A stretch of 64,000 nucleotides of DNA. Origin: JAMQKA01 sp043951865 (GTDB taxonomy: Bacteria > Bacteroidota > Rhodothermia > Balneolales > Balneolaceae). The DNA is taken from contig NZ_JBINJF010000011.1 of assembly GCF_043951865.1 (NCBI RefSeq), forward strand, positions 62,001-126,000, read 5' to 3'. Both the position numbers and the translations under genes were made by a program. Shown here one piece after another: positions 24,647 through 33,623 of the stretch; within the stretch, counting starts at the first letter, position 1, and the number at the start of each line of letters is the position of its first letter. The notes under the pieces are model-generated. The model was not told where the DNA came from and made no database searches. It was given only the letters and a program-made list of their open reading frames with translations.

Positions 24647-25654
24647 TTACTTGACGGATCCAAGTTCATGTATCGGCTCATCCTGTTTTTCTGCCCACGC
24701 CTTCACTTCCTGCACGGCATCCGGGCGTACAACTGCAATCAGACCTATCCCCAGGTTAAAGGTCGCCCGCATGTCCTCTTCCGGCACGTTGCCGAGCTCC
24801 TGGATCAGTTCGAAAATGGCAGGGCGATCCCAGGCCTCCCAGTCGATATCCAGCGAGCGGCCCGCCGGCAGAATCCGCCTGGTATTGCCCACAATTCCCC
24901 CGCCGGTGATGTGGGAGAACCCGTGTACGCCTTCAATGTTCTTTAATTTCGATATATGAGACAGGTAAGAACGGTGAACTGCGAGCATGGCGTCACCGAC
25001 GGTGGTACCGAGCTGCTCAACCTTGTCACTCACATCATATTCTGAAAATAGCACCTTCCGGGCCAGCGAGTAGCCGTTGGTATGTAGTCCGCTGCTTTCA
25101 AAACCGAGCAACCGGTCGCCTTCGCGGATCTGTTCTCCATTAATAATTTTTTCACGATCTACTATACCAACGATGGTACCGGCCAGATCGAATTCGCCTT
25201 CACTGTAGATATCGGGCATCTCGGCTGTCTCACCGCCGATCAGGGCCACACCGTTTTCCTTGCAGGCTCTGGCAAATCCCTTGACTACCTCATATCCCAC
25301 GGTCTGCTTCAGTTTCCCGGTTGAAAAATAATCCAAAAAGAAGAGTGGCTGGGCTCCACATACGGCAATGTCATTCACGCAGTGGTTCACCAGGTCCTGG
25401 CCCACCGTATCATACCGGCCGGTTTTGAACGCGACAATCAGCTTGGTTCCTACTCCATCTACACTGCTTACAAAGACGGGATCATTGAAATCACCCAGGT
25501 TGGGACGAAAGAATCCTCCGAAACCACCAATATCGGTCAGTACAGAGGCGTTGTGGGTCTCGCGGACTATGCCTTTGATGGAGTCGACCATCTGTTCTCC
25601 TGCTTCAATATCTACGCCAGAGTCTTTGTAGGTAATACTCTTTTTTTTACTCAT
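24647..25654 (-). CDS. purM: Phosphoribosylformylglycinamidine cyclo-ligase (AIR synthase)
   Basis: 335 residues from ATG 25654 (MSKKKSITYKDSGVDIEAG). A start 10 codons upstream would overlap the yfiT gene. Family motifs include SSVDGVGTKLIVA, VNDIAVCGAQPLFFLDY, GVALIGGETAEMPD and HITGGGI. It catalyses ATP-dependent closure of FGAM to AIR in purine synthesis. Other pur genes are not in the window. The AtuA-like gene follows closely. Confidence 0.97.
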   Translation of the reverse strand: MSKKKSITYKDSGVDIEAGEQMVDSIKGIVRETHNASVLTDIGGFGGFFRPNLGDFNDPVFVSSVDGVGTKLIVAFKTGRYDTVGQDLVNHCVNDIAVCGAQPLFFLDYFSTGKLKQTVGYEVVKGFARACKENGVALIGGETAEMPDIYSEGEFDLAGTIVGIVDREKIINGEQIREGDRLLGFESSGLHTNGYSLARKVLFSEYDVSDKVEQLGTTVGDAMLAVHRSYLSHISKLKNIEGVHGFSHITGGGIVGNTRRILPAGRSLDIDWEAWDRPAIFELIQELGNVPEEDMRATFNLGIGLIAVVRPDAVQEVKAWAEKQDEPIHELGSVK

Positions 25655-25661
25655 AAAAATG

Positions 25662-26189
25662 TTAATGCCAGTTTTTTCTTTCAATTAGTTGGGTAATATG
25701 CGCCAGATGATGGCGACCGTGCCATGCGTAGTGGAAAATATGCTGCCAGAGCGATTGCTTCCCGGATTCCGGATGAATGTATTGAATAAACATCTGCTGT
25801 TTGGACAGGCGATGCAGTATAATTTCCCACCGACTGTGAAGGGAGGTAATGAGATCCAGCGAAGTGGAAACCGGGGCCTGGTAGTCTGAGAGTGCGGCCC
25901 ATTTTTCCTGTTCATAAGGTTTAATCGTGGGAAGGTCTTCTGTCAGTGCCCATTTGGTTCTGATGAAACCGTTCATGTGACTGTCGGCGATGTGATGAAT
26001 AACCTGACGGACGGTCCAGCCACCAGGTCGATATGGAGTTTCAAGCTTTGGCCGTGTCAATGGTTGAAGCGTTCGTGTAAGTTGCTTTGGAAGATGTTCT
26101 ATCTCATCTATCCGTTCAGGAATATTTGCTTCCCCATAAGATGCGGGGGACTGCTCGGGCCCGATCGGGTATCTGAGATTTTGTTCCAT
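25662..26189 (-). CDS. YfiT/BstA-type bacillithiol S-transferase-like protein (DinB superfamily)
   Basis: 175 residues. YPIG near the start, WTVRQVIHHIADSHMNGFIR, LTEDLPTIKPY and the C-terminal YAWHGRHHLAHI are the defining YfiT motifs. The three His form the metal site. Relatives conjugate bacillithiol to toxic electrophiles, so the organism may use bacillithiol. It ends 7 bp before the chosen purM start. Its start side faces the probable replication origin. Confidence 0.9.
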   Translation of the reverse strand: MEQNLRYPIGPEQSPASYGEANIPERIDEIEHLPKQLTRTLQPLTRPKLETPYRPGGWTVRQVIHHIADSHMNGFIRTKWALTEDLPTIKPYEQEKWAALSDYQAPVSTSLDLITSLHSRWEIILHRLSKQQMFIQYIHPESGKQSLWQHIFHYAWHGRHHLAHITQLIERKNWH

Positions 26190-26218
26190 AAAAAATCTGG
26201 AATGTGGTTAAACGCTTC

Positions 26219-26640
26219 GGTTCTATTGACTGAGAAAAATATAGAAAGAACGGAGAATCTTTTTAAAAGGTTTTATCCACGTTTTCCTCGCGTTTTATAC
26301 AAGTATAGTAAAATTTAAATTCTTTGTAGTACATAGTAGAAACTGTGGATAAGTTGAAAAGAAAATCATTAACCACTCTTGACAAAATTGTGGGCCTGAT
26401 GTGGATAGTAATTGTGGATAACATTTCCCTTTAAAAACAGTGTCTTACGGGTAAGTTCAATACTTATCCACAATCGCCGGTTGCACCTGGAAAGATAAAA
26501 TTATTTTATTAACACCGGTATTAACGTTGATAACCTGTGGAAAACTTTGTTTAAATGTTGAATGTTGTTGAGAACTTGCACGGAATTTATGGAACTCAAT
26601 TAAGTGAAAAGTTATCCACAGGGTAATCCACATTAACTAA
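26219..26640. other. Probable chromosomal replication origin (oriC) with DnaA boxes
   Basis: An AT-rich gap between divergent yfiT and dtd. Perfect TTATCCACA boxes: minus strand at 26344-26352 and 26413-26421, plus strand at 26464-26472 and 26612-26620. Near matches: 26273-26281 (TTATCCACG), 26400-26408 (rc CTATCCACA), 26536-26544 (rc TTTTCCACA) and 26624-26632 (TAATCCACA). Stretches at 26490-26530 and 26300-26325 are nearly pure A/T and could be the unwinding element. Eight boxes in 360 bp is far above chance. Confidence 0.88.
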
Positions 26641-26645
26641 GGAGG
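26639..26645 (+). promoter_or_regulatory. Strong Shine-Dalgarno of dtd
   Basis: AAGGAGG lies 6 nt before the dtd ATG. Few other genes here show so complete a ribosome site, so it stands out and confirms the start. Confidence 0.8.
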
Positions 26646-26651
26646 TTTATA

Positions 26652-27092
26652 ATGCGTGTAGTTGTGCAGCGCGTGCGTCATGCCAAAGTTGAAGTTGAGG
26701 GAAAGGTAACGGGATCTATCAGTAATGGATTGCTTTTACTGGTGGGAATCCACCGGGATGATACGGTTGAGAAGCTGAAGTGGATCTGCGACAAAATTTT
26801 GAAACTCCGCATTTTTGATGACCGAAGTGGAAAAATGAATGATTCGGTGCAAGATATTTCAGGGGAGCTTCTGGTGGTCTCGCAGTTTACGTTGTATGGA
26901 GACCCTGAAAAGGGAAACAGGCCCAGTTATATGGAGGCGGCGGGCCCCGGGAAAGCAGAAGAACTCTATGAACAGATGATCCGTTATTTTAAAGAGCATT
27001 CTCAATTAAATGTGGAATCCGGAAAGTTTGGCGCTTATATGGATGTAGAGCTGCTGAATGATGGACCGGTGACCATCCTGTTGGACAGGTAA
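26652..27092 (+). CDS. dtd: D-aminoacyl-tRNA deacylase
   Basis: 146 residues of the expected length. RVVVQRVRHAKVEVEGK opens the fold; SQFTLYGDPEKGNRPS carries the catalytic-site SQFTL; the C-terminal NDGPVTILLD gives the NxGPV[T/S] cis-Pro signature. It frees tRNAs mischarged with D-amino acids or Gly. It is the first gene right of the probable origin, with a strong ribosome site, and is followed 11 bp later by a metalloenzyme gene. Confidence 0.97.
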   Translation: MRVVVQRVRHAKVEVEGKVTGSISNGLLLLVGIHRDDTVEKLKWICDKILKLRIFDDRSGKMNDSVQDISGELLVVSQFTLYGDPEKGNRPSYMEAAGPGKAEELYEQMIRYFKEHSQLNVESGKFGAYMDVELLNDGPVTILLDR

Positions 27093-27103
27093 GACAGTAT
27101 ACC

Positions 27104-27994
27104 ATGGCAGTACTTTTCTTATTTATTGACGGAGTTGGACTGGGAGAAACCGCCCCGAAAAATCCTTTTTCAAAAAATAGGTATACCGGGTTTGAGGCGA
27201 TGTCTGGTGGACAGCCGTTTACCAGGGATGCGCATTCTATTTTGTCTGACGGGCACCTTTTTAAAGGCATTGATGCTACGCTTGGGGTGGAGGGGCTCCC
27301 CCAAAGTGGAACTGGTCAGGCCACCCTGTTTACCGGCCGGAATGCAGCGCGGGTTGTAGGCCGTCACTTCGGACCATTCCCCCATTCCAAGACAAAGCCG
27401 TTGCTCAGGGACTACAGTATCTTTAAAAAGGCCACGGAGAGAGGAAAAAGTTGTGTCTTTATGAATGCGTATCCCGACATTTTTTTTCGACGTTCTGAGC
27501 AGAACAATCGATGGAGCTGTACTACCCTGATGACCAAAAGTGCGGGGATACCGCTGCATACCGTGGAGGACCTGAAAAAGGGCAAGGCAATTACAGCAGA
27601 AATAACACAACAGGCCTGGCGGGAACAGCTGGCGATAGAGATACCGGAAATAGATCCCGGGGAGGCGGCTGAACGGATGCTTAACCAGGCCCGCAGCCAT
27701 GATATTGTACTTTACGAATATTACCTGACCGACAAGGCGGGACATACCCAGAGTGAAGCGGAGGCCGGCAAGGTGATTAGCCGGTTTAGTGCGTTCCTGG
27801 AATACCTGATTCGGAACAGGAACGATGAAGATACCCTGTTGCTAAGCAGTGATCATGGCAATATTGAGGACCTTTCAACCAAAACGCATACGTTTAACGA
27901 GGTGCCGCTGTTTGCAGAAGGGCCGGCCGCCGGAGCATTCAGGGATGTTGGCAGTATCCGGGATATTGCACCCGTTATTCTGCAGGTGGTTTAA
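27104..27994 (+). CDS. Alkaline-phosphatase/iPGM superfamily metalloenzyme
   Basis: 296 residues. FLFIDGVGLGE near the start gives the first metal Asp; QSGTGQATLFTG supplies the Ser/Thr nucleophile region; TDKAGHTQ and SSDHGNIEDL give the His and Asp-His metal ligands. This is the metalloenzyme fold shared by phosphopentomutase and cofactor-independent phosphoglycerate mutase, but it is too short to be either. The substrate is unknown. It is probably co-transcribed with dtd. It converges on adk, with a family C repeat between them. Confidence 0.82.
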   Translation: MAVLFLFIDGVGLGETAPKNPFSKNRYTGFEAMSGGQPFTRDAHSILSDGHLFKGIDATLGVEGLPQSGTGQATLFTGRNAARVVGRHFGPFPHSKTKPLLRDYSIFKKATERGKSCVFMNAYPDIFFRRSEQNNRWSCTTLMTKSAGIPLHTVEDLKKGKAITAEITQQAWREQLAIEIPEIDPGEAAERMLNQARSHDIVLYEYYLTDKAGHTQSEAEAGKVISRFSAFLEYLIRNRNDEDTLLLSSDHGNIEDLSTKTHTFNEVPLFAEGPAAGAFRDVGSIRDIAPVILQVV

Positions 27995-28264
27995 CAGTTG
28001 CTGCTGCCGGGATCTGGGTGGGGATATGGAAAATGGGCACCAAAACTTTTTTGAGGAGCCTTAAAAAGAATTGTGCTGTATTCCTTAAACCAGCCAATAC
28101 ACGGGGGGGGTACTAGTGTTATGACCACTAAATTCGTTAAGTAGCCAAACAGTTATTTGGGCGTACTACATTCCCCAAACCTCCTTCAAAGGGGGAATTC
28201 TTGCCCATTTTATGCTACTTACTTTACTGTACTTTTTAAGTGGTGAGTACAGTAGCCGGTATTT

Positions 28265-28479
28265 CTCACGATAATGTATGCACAAATCAGGTACCCTGAT
28301 GGCAGGCAGCATCTTACATCATATTGTGACGACCTTTTTATTTGACAGGTAATAAAAAGGAGATTTGTCTCAGCTGCGTTAAAAGGGAAATAACCGGTTC
28401 AACGTACAAAGCTACGTCTGCGCGGCCATTTTCCCTTTGCCTTGCTGAAGAACAAATTTTTTGAGAGATCCAGGCTAGC
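28265..28479 (+). repeat. Dispersed repeat family C, copy 1
   Basis: 215 bp from CTCACGATAATGTATG to CCAGGCTAGC, matching the reverse complement of 43605-43826 over its whole length. Strong blocks: CCTGATGGCAGGCAG, CATCTTACATCATA, TTCCCTTTGCCTTGCTGAAG. It fills the convergent gap and its last bases form the adk stop codon. The rest of the 480-bp gap (27995-28264) shows only a small CCTCCTTCAAAGGGGGA hairpin near 28180. Confidence 0.85.
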
Positions 28480-29032
28480 TTTCCAGCGTATCTCTGATTC
28501 TCCCGAAAATCTCTTCAATGGATCCAACCCCGTCGATTTTTTCTGCTTTGCCCTGCTTCTGGTAGTATTGCAGAACCGGTGCGGTTTCGTTGTGATAAAC
28601 TTCAAGACGGTTTTTGACGCCTTCTTCAGTATCGTCAGAGCGACCCTCACCACGGCTTAAAATTCGTTTGATCAGCTCTTCCTCCGGCACTTCCAGCACT
28701 AAAAAAGCATCCAGCGACTGGTTATTCTTTTCCAATATTGCGTCAAAAGCCTCTGCCTGGGGAACAGTACGGGGAAACCCGTCCAGGATGTAGCCGTCCC
28801 TGTAATCATCTTTTTTGAGCTCCTCTTCTACCAGGTCGACCACTGTGTCATCCGGGACCAGATCACCGGCATCAAGGATGGCTTTTACTTTTTTGCCCAG
28901 TTCCGTCTCGTTTTTGATGGCAGTTCTAAATATTTCTCCGGTAGAAAGATGGGGAATATGGTACTCCTCGGCTATTTTGGCAGCTTGTGTTCCCTTGCCG
29001 GCGCCTGGAGGCCCGAAAATGATGACTCGCAT
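28475..29032 (-). CDS. adk: Adenylate kinase (short-lid form)
   Basis: 185 residues. P-loop GPPGAGKGT, NMP-binding LSTGEIFRTAI, DGFPRT and the RILSRGEGRSDDTEEGVKNR segment are all present. The lid is short, with no Cys zinc site, as in eukaryotic cytosolic and many Bacteroidota enzymes. It interconverts AMP, ADP and ATP. The stop codon lies within the end of a family C repeat. Confidence 0.97.
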   Translation of the reverse strand: MRVIIFGPPGAGKGTQAAKIAEEYHIPHLSTGEIFRTAIKNETELGKKVKAILDAGDLVPDDTVVDLVEEELKKDDYRDGYILDGFPRTVPQAEAFDAILEKNNQSLDAFLVLEVPEEELIKRILSRGEGRSDDTEEGVKNRLEVYHNETAPVLQYYQKQGKAEKIDGVGSIEEIFGRIRDTLES

Positions 29033-29297
29033 TCTGTATTAGGTATGTTAAGGATTCAAATTGAAGTTGAGAAGATAGGGTAAAAGGCCTGTACATTCAA
29101 TTTTAAACGAGTGAGTGACAGACGACACGAGATGAAAGGGGAGGCGGCAGCCAGTTGTAAATAAATTAGTTCAAAAATGTATTATTATGTTCATCTTAAT
29201 TTATTCCTGGTATAATAGTCCGGTGAAGTACTCGTGGGAGACCAGGTTCAATCGCGGATAAACGCCGTGAGAATCTTTAAATCCATCGGCGGTAACT

Positions 29298-29657
29298 TCA
29301 GGATTTATTGCGCGTGTCCTTTATGAAGGAGAGGGTATTGTCGGAGTCTTTTTCAAGAACAATGGAAAGGGAATCAAACCAGATGCGGATCAGGTTGATA
29401 ACGACGGCGTATTCTTCATAATCCTTTTTGGAGTCGATAGATAGTTTGGTCTCGATCTCTTGTTCAAGCGTTTCAACCTCTGCTGTGCTATAACCTAATT
29501 TTTGCGCTATTTCGTCGCTTTTGTACCCATTGGATACCAATATCAGCAGTTGAATTTCCTGATCAGTCAGGCTATCCAGTTTATCTCCATATTCTTCAAT
29601 GAATCGATGAAGATTGGATACCTTGTTGGAGAGTTTATTTAAGTTGTTATTTACCAT
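29298..29657 (-). CDS. Small LuxR/GerE-type helix-turn-helix protein
   Basis: 119 residues from ATG 29657; an earlier ATG at 29696 would add 13 residues. A helical N-terminus (LNKLSNKVSNLHRFIEEYGDKL) is followed by the HTH: LTDQEIQLLILVSNGYKSDEIAQKLGYSTAEVETL, close to the LuxR pattern LTxxExxVLxLxAxGxxxxEIAxxLxxSxxTV. A longer C-terminal helix follows. No receiver or ligand domain is present. It may be a regulator working with a partner. The target is unknown. It is flanked by AT-rich gaps. Confidence 0.72.
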   Translation of the reverse strand: MVNNNLNKLSNKVSNLHRFIEEYGDKLDSLTDQEIQLLILVSNGYKSDEIAQKLGYSTAEVETLEQEIETKLSIDSKKDYEEYAVVINLIRIWFDSLSIVLEKDSDNTLSFIKDTRNKS

Positions 29658-30082
29658 TGGTGCAATCGATTTTGATTGTGTGTTACCCACAGGCAAAGTA
29701 TCCGAATTAATATGCAGTACCCTTGCGAGATGGCTGCAAAAGTTAAAAATTGTTCAATTTCAGCAGATCCCAGGCAGGAACCCGCTGAATAGAGTTGAAG
29801 AAGAACTATATAAGTAGTTTTTCTTCTTCCGGGACTACAGTAATCTTAGTTCTTGTGAATATTGTTCTCTCTGTATTGTAAAGAAAATCATTTATGTATC
29901 TATAATATCTACTATCAGTTAAATTAGGACAATTATAAATTTAAAAAAGTTAAAATATTATAACTTGTTTATTTGAGATGTTTATTTGTGAATAAACTGT
30001 TTAGTGAGAAGTAAAATATTCGTGCGGCAGGGCCTGCAAATCGTGAATGGAACCGTGCCGCATAATTCCTATCTTAGCTGTC
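29658..30082. other. AT-rich divergent intergenic region
   Basis: 425 bp between the LuxR-type gene and the permease gene, nearly all A/T from 29870 to 30000. It should hold promoters for both genes. No RNA gene, repeat copy or ORF could be supported. Confidence 0.5.
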
Positions 30083-31309
30083 ATGGAAACCACCGGCTAC
30101 ATAGCGCGCAGATATCTTTTTTCAAAAAAACACATTTCGCTGATATCGACCCTTACGATGATCAGTATTACCGGTATCACCATAGGAACGGCCCTGCTGA
30201 TTGTCGTGCTCTCGGTTTTCAACGGTTTTTTTGATGTGATAAAGGGACTGCTACTCTCCTATGATCCCGATATTCGTATTCAATCGGAGACATCGACGGA
30301 GCTGGTTCATGATCCGGAGCTGTTGCAGGAACTGGAATCGATACCCGAGGTTATGGCAGCGGCTCCCTATATATCAGATAAGGCGCTGCTGGCCCATGAA
30401 GGCAACCAGGACCAGGTCGTGGATATTCGGGGGATCCGCAAAGCGGACTTTTTCCGGCTCAACCAGGCAGACAGTATGATCACGAGCGGAACATTTGATT
30501 TTTCCGTACGCGATAAAAAGCCGGGAATGTTGATGAGCGAACAGCAGCTCAGTCAACTGGGACTGGATGTGGGAGATGAGGCGGCGTTGCTCAGTGCGGA
30601 GGGAATGCGGAAGTCGCTCACCCAGTTTTCATTTCCGCGAATCTACCGGTTTGAGATCAGGGGGGCATACTTTATGCAGCAGGTCGTAAGCCAGCCGGTT
30701 GTGTACATCGATCTTGAAGCGGCCCAGCGGCTGTTCGACTACCGTAGCAGGATTACGGGCATAGATCTGCGGCTGACCGACAGCGACCTTGCGAGCTCCG
30801 TCAAAGAGGAGATCGAATCCAGGCTGGGCCCCGGGTACCAGATATCGACCTGGTATGATCTTCAAAAACCGCTTTATGATGTGATGCTGTTGGAAAAATG
30901 GGGTTCCTACCTGATTTTGATGATTATCGTATTGGTGGCCGTGTTGAATATCGTGGGATCACTGACGATGATTGTAATTCAGAAAAACCGGGATATCGGA
31001 ATTCTGTCAACCATGGGACTCTCGCCCGACAGGATTAAGAGCATTTTTATAAAACAGGGGATCTATATCGGCCTTATTGGTTGCGGCATTGGGGGATCAC
31101 TCGGGTTGCTTCTGAGCTGGCTGCAGAAAGAATATGGACTGATCAAGCTATCCTCAGCCTTTATCATTGATGCCTATCCCGCAAGTATCGACATGGTTGA
31201 TGTGGGGATCATACTGTCAGGTACGCTGCTGCTGTGCCTGGCGGCCAGCTGGTATCCGGCCCGGCGCGCCTCCCGGGTAGAACCGGCTGATGCCATACGG
31301 TACGAGTAG
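30083..31309 (+). CDS. LolC/LolE-type ABC transporter permease (FtsX family)
   Basis: 408 residues from ATG 30083 (METTGYIARRYLFSKKHISLI); the ORF opens 12 codons earlier without support. One N-terminal membrane helix (about 25-48), a large periplasmic MacB_PCD domain (about 50-270), and three C-terminal helices with the FtsX signature (LTMIVIQKNRDIGILSTMGLSPDRIKSIF). The opening IARRYLFSKK and length fit the lipoprotein-releasing LolC/E family. No ATPase gene (LolD) is adjacent. It probably moves lipoproteins to the outer membrane. Confidence 0.9.
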   Translation: METTGYIARRYLFSKKHISLISTLTMISITGITIGTALLIVVLSVFNGFFDVIKGLLLSYDPDIRIQSETSTELVHDPELLQELESIPEVMAAAPYISDKALLAHEGNQDQVVDIRGIRKADFFRLNQADSMITSGTFDFSVRDKKPGMLMSEQQLSQLGLDVGDEAALLSAEGMRKSLTQFSFPRIYRFEIRGAYFMQQVVSQPVVYIDLEAAQRLFDYRSRITGIDLRLTDSDLASSVKEEIESRLGPGYQISTWYDLQKPLYDVMLLEKWGSYLILMIIVLVAVLNIVGSLTMIVIQKNRDIGILSTMGLSPDRIKSIFIKQGIYIGLIGCGIGGSLGLLLSWLQKEYGLIKLSSAFIIDAYPASIDMVDVGIILSGTLLLCLAASWYPARRASRVEPADAIRYE

Positions 31310-31535
31310 CACCCCATTTTAAAATCCGCATTCCAGGCATGAAGGAGTATGAATAGTGGGCTGCACCCGGTCGAACCGTTTCTCTCTACCGGGATAACGG
31401 GTCTCATAGGACAGGGAATATGGGGAGGCGTTCAGCGGCAGATTGTGTATTTGAACTGGAATGCTTCCTTTATCCTGTAAAACAGGAATAAATCATAGCT
31501 CCGCACCCAAATCTTCTGGGCAGGTCGAGCATGAA

Positions 31536-31574
31536 AAGAAAAAGGGAGCGAGGAATCAGCTCGCCCCCTTTTAG
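31536..31574. terminator. Bidirectional intrinsic terminator
   Basis: Stem AAAGGGAGCGAG / GCTCGCCCCCTTTT (one mismatch) with a short loop, A-rich on the left and T-rich on the right. It separates the convergent permease and marR-type genes in a 343-bp gap that otherwise shows nothing. Confidence 0.85.
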
Positions 31575-31652
31575 GGATTAATGGAAATGTTTACTAGGGA
31601 AATAAACACAAATATCCATCATATAGGATACATTAACTACACGGGCCATAGA

Positions 31653-32111
31653 TTATTGTGTGTTTTTTTCCTGGAGGCCCAATTTTTTACAAATATCCGC
31701 CAGTTGCTTTTTTTCCCGCCTTGAAAGCACAGAAAATTCATTTTTGATCACCTCCAGGTGCTTTGGAAAAAAAGACTGGATAAACTGTTCTCCTTCGTCG
31801 GTAAGGTGAATTAATACCGAGCGGCGATCTTCGGGATCGCGATGTCGTTCCACATAACCGCACCGCTCCAGGTTGTCAATGACCATGGTGATATTTCCGC
31901 CGCTTTTGAGGAGTTTTTCCCCCAGTGATTTTTGATTCAGTGGACCCAGGTGGAGAAGGGCCTCCAGCACCCCAAACTGGCTTACCGTAATATCGGCATC
32001 CGCCAGGTGGCGATTGAGGCGCGAGTTGATCGACTCGGTGGCACGCATCAGCTTGATAAATGCATTTAACGTTTCTTTTTCTTCTTCGGTCCCTTTATAG
32101 TGCGTACCCAT
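31653..32111 (-). CDS. MarR-family transcriptional regulator
   Basis: 152 residues. Winged helix: ITVSQFGVLEALLHLGPLNQ, KSLGEKLLKSGGNITMVIDN (recognition helix), LERCGYVERHRDPEDRRSVLIHLTDEG (wing). The DxRS wing is the MarR signature. It usually represses its own or a neighbouring operon in response to a phenolic or oxidant. No adjacent efflux or peroxidase gene shows what it controls. It sits between a terminator and the end of tyrS. Confidence 0.92.
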   Translation of the reverse strand: MGTHYKGTEEEKETLNAFIKLMRATESINSRLNRHLADADITVSQFGVLEALLHLGPLNQKSLGEKLLKSGGNITMVIDNLERCGYVERHRDPEDRRSVLIHLTDEGEQFIQSFFPKHLEVIKNEFSVLSRREKKQLADICKKLGLQEKNTQ

Positions 32112-32247
32112 TCTGTTGCGGTCTTACTGGCGATTTAGTGTAAATCAATATATCAGAATCTGATAGGAATGCAATCGCCCGACCGGGAAAGAAAAAATAA
32201 ACTGGTAATCAGGAATTGAGATGTCGTTTAATAGTACCCGTGATTTC

Positions 32248-33462
32248 TTACTTGCTTTTCAGGTAACAAAAATTGCGCTTTCCGACCTTTAGAACCAGTT
32301 CGGTGTTTTCTTCAAAGCTGACACGATAGCCTTTGTCGGTGATCTTTTCATCATCGATCGATACCCCCCCCTGCTTAATCAGCCGTTTGGTTTGACCGTT
32401 ACTTTCGGTGAATCCCGTGTCGGCAATGATATCGAGCAGCCGCACCTCTGATCCCGCCTCATACTCATATGTGGGCGCTTCGTCGGAGATCTCCTTGTTG
32501 ATCACCGTTTGCTCAAAATAGTTGCGCGCCTCTTTTGCCGCGGAGCCCCCGTGGTACATCGCGGTGAGGGTGAAAGCCAGATCGTGTTTGGCATTGCGGG
32601 GATCCTCCTCGGCTTTCTTTTTATATTTCGGCAGGTCATCGACCGGAATGTCGGTAATCAGTTCAAACCACGGATAGATCAGGTCATCGGGAATGGAAAG
32701 CACCTTGCCGTACATGTCGTTGGCCTCTTCGGTGATGCCGATGTAGTTGTCATAGGATTTCGACATCTTTTTGGTCCCGTCTGTTCCCACCAGCAGGGGC
32801 ATCATCAGGCAGATTTGCGGCTCCTGCCCGTCATCTTTCTGGAGTTCGCGACCCACCAGCAAGTTAAACTTCTGATCGGTCCCGCCCAGCTCCACATCGG
32901 AGCGCAGGTGCACGGAGTCCTGTCCCTGGGCCAGCGGGTAGAGGAATTCGTGCAGCGAAATCGGTTCATTGGCTTCAAAACGCCTGGAAAAGTCATCCCG
33001 CTCAATCATTCGGGCCACCGTCAGCTTGGACGCCAGCTTTATTACATCCTGAAAATGCATGGTTCCGAGCCAGTCAGAATTGTAAACGATGGTGGTTTTG
33101 TCCTCGTCCAGGATCTGTGTAGCCTGCTCGAGATAGGTTTCGGCATTTTCTTTGATCTCCACTTCGGAGAGGGCCGGCCGGGTCTCGTTTTGACCGGTGG
33201 GGTCGCCAATCATGGCCGTAAAGTCGCCGATAATAAGGATTGCCTCGTGCCCCAGGTCCTGGAACTGGCGCAGCTTCCGCAGGATCACCGAATGACCCAG
33301 GTGCAGGTCGGGCCGGGTGGGGTCGCAGCCCAGCTTGATTTTCAGGGGCTGATTGTTCTTTTTGGATTTTTCCAGTTTTTCCACCAGTTCTTCCTCGGGA
33401 ACGATCTCAACCGTTCCGCGCCGTATCACTTCCAGTTGCTCATCTACAGGTAAAAAAGGCAT
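32248..33462 (-). CDS. tyrS: Tyrosyl-tRNA synthetase
   Basis: 404 residues. HLGH (class I HIGH motif), GDFTAMIGDPTG, the tyrosine-binding LGGTDQKFNLLVGR, KMSKSYDN, and a C-terminal S4 RNA-binding domain (LIKQGGVSIDDEKI). Length and motif spacing fit the shorter type-2 (TyrZ-like) enzyme. No T-box or other leader structure was seen. Confidence 0.97.
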   Translation of the reverse strand: MPFLPVDEQLEVIRRGTVEIVPEEELVEKLEKSKKNNQPLKIKLGCDPTRPDLHLGHSVILRKLRQFQDLGHEAILIIGDFTAMIGDPTGQNETRPALSEVEIKENAETYLEQATQILDEDKTTIVYNSDWLGTMHFQDVIKLASKLTVARMIERDDFSRRFEANEPISLHEFLYPLAQGQDSVHLRSDVELGGTDQKFNLLVGRELQKDDGQEPQICLMMPLLVGTDGTKKMSKSYDNYIGITEEANDMYGKVLSIPDDLIYPWFELITDIPVDDLPKYKKKAEEDPRNAKHDLAFTLTAMYHGGSAAKEARNYFEQTVINKEISDEAPTYEYEAGSEVRLLDIIADTGFTESNGQTKRLIKQGGVSIDDEKITDKGYRVSFEENTELVLKVGKRNFCYLKSK

Positions 33463-33623
33463 CTAAATAACTATTTTCTTAAACTTGAACGTGTTGTGTT
33501 TATTGAAATCCTGAGAACCGCTTGCTTGCCAGCACCATTAAAACGGGACAAAGCCGGGATTTCAGGGCGTGAACCAGTAGTTTGGGGGTTGGTATTTGTA
33601 CCTGAAATTGCTCATTGCGTTTG

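Noticed and set aside
29180..29300. Bases like GGTTCAATCGC suggesting a tRNA T-loop
   Set aside because: No acceptor or anticodon stem could be formed around it.
32509..33453. 314-codon open frame antisense to tyrS
   Set aside because: Opposite a strong tyrS with no motif or ribosome site; composition is that of a complementary frame.
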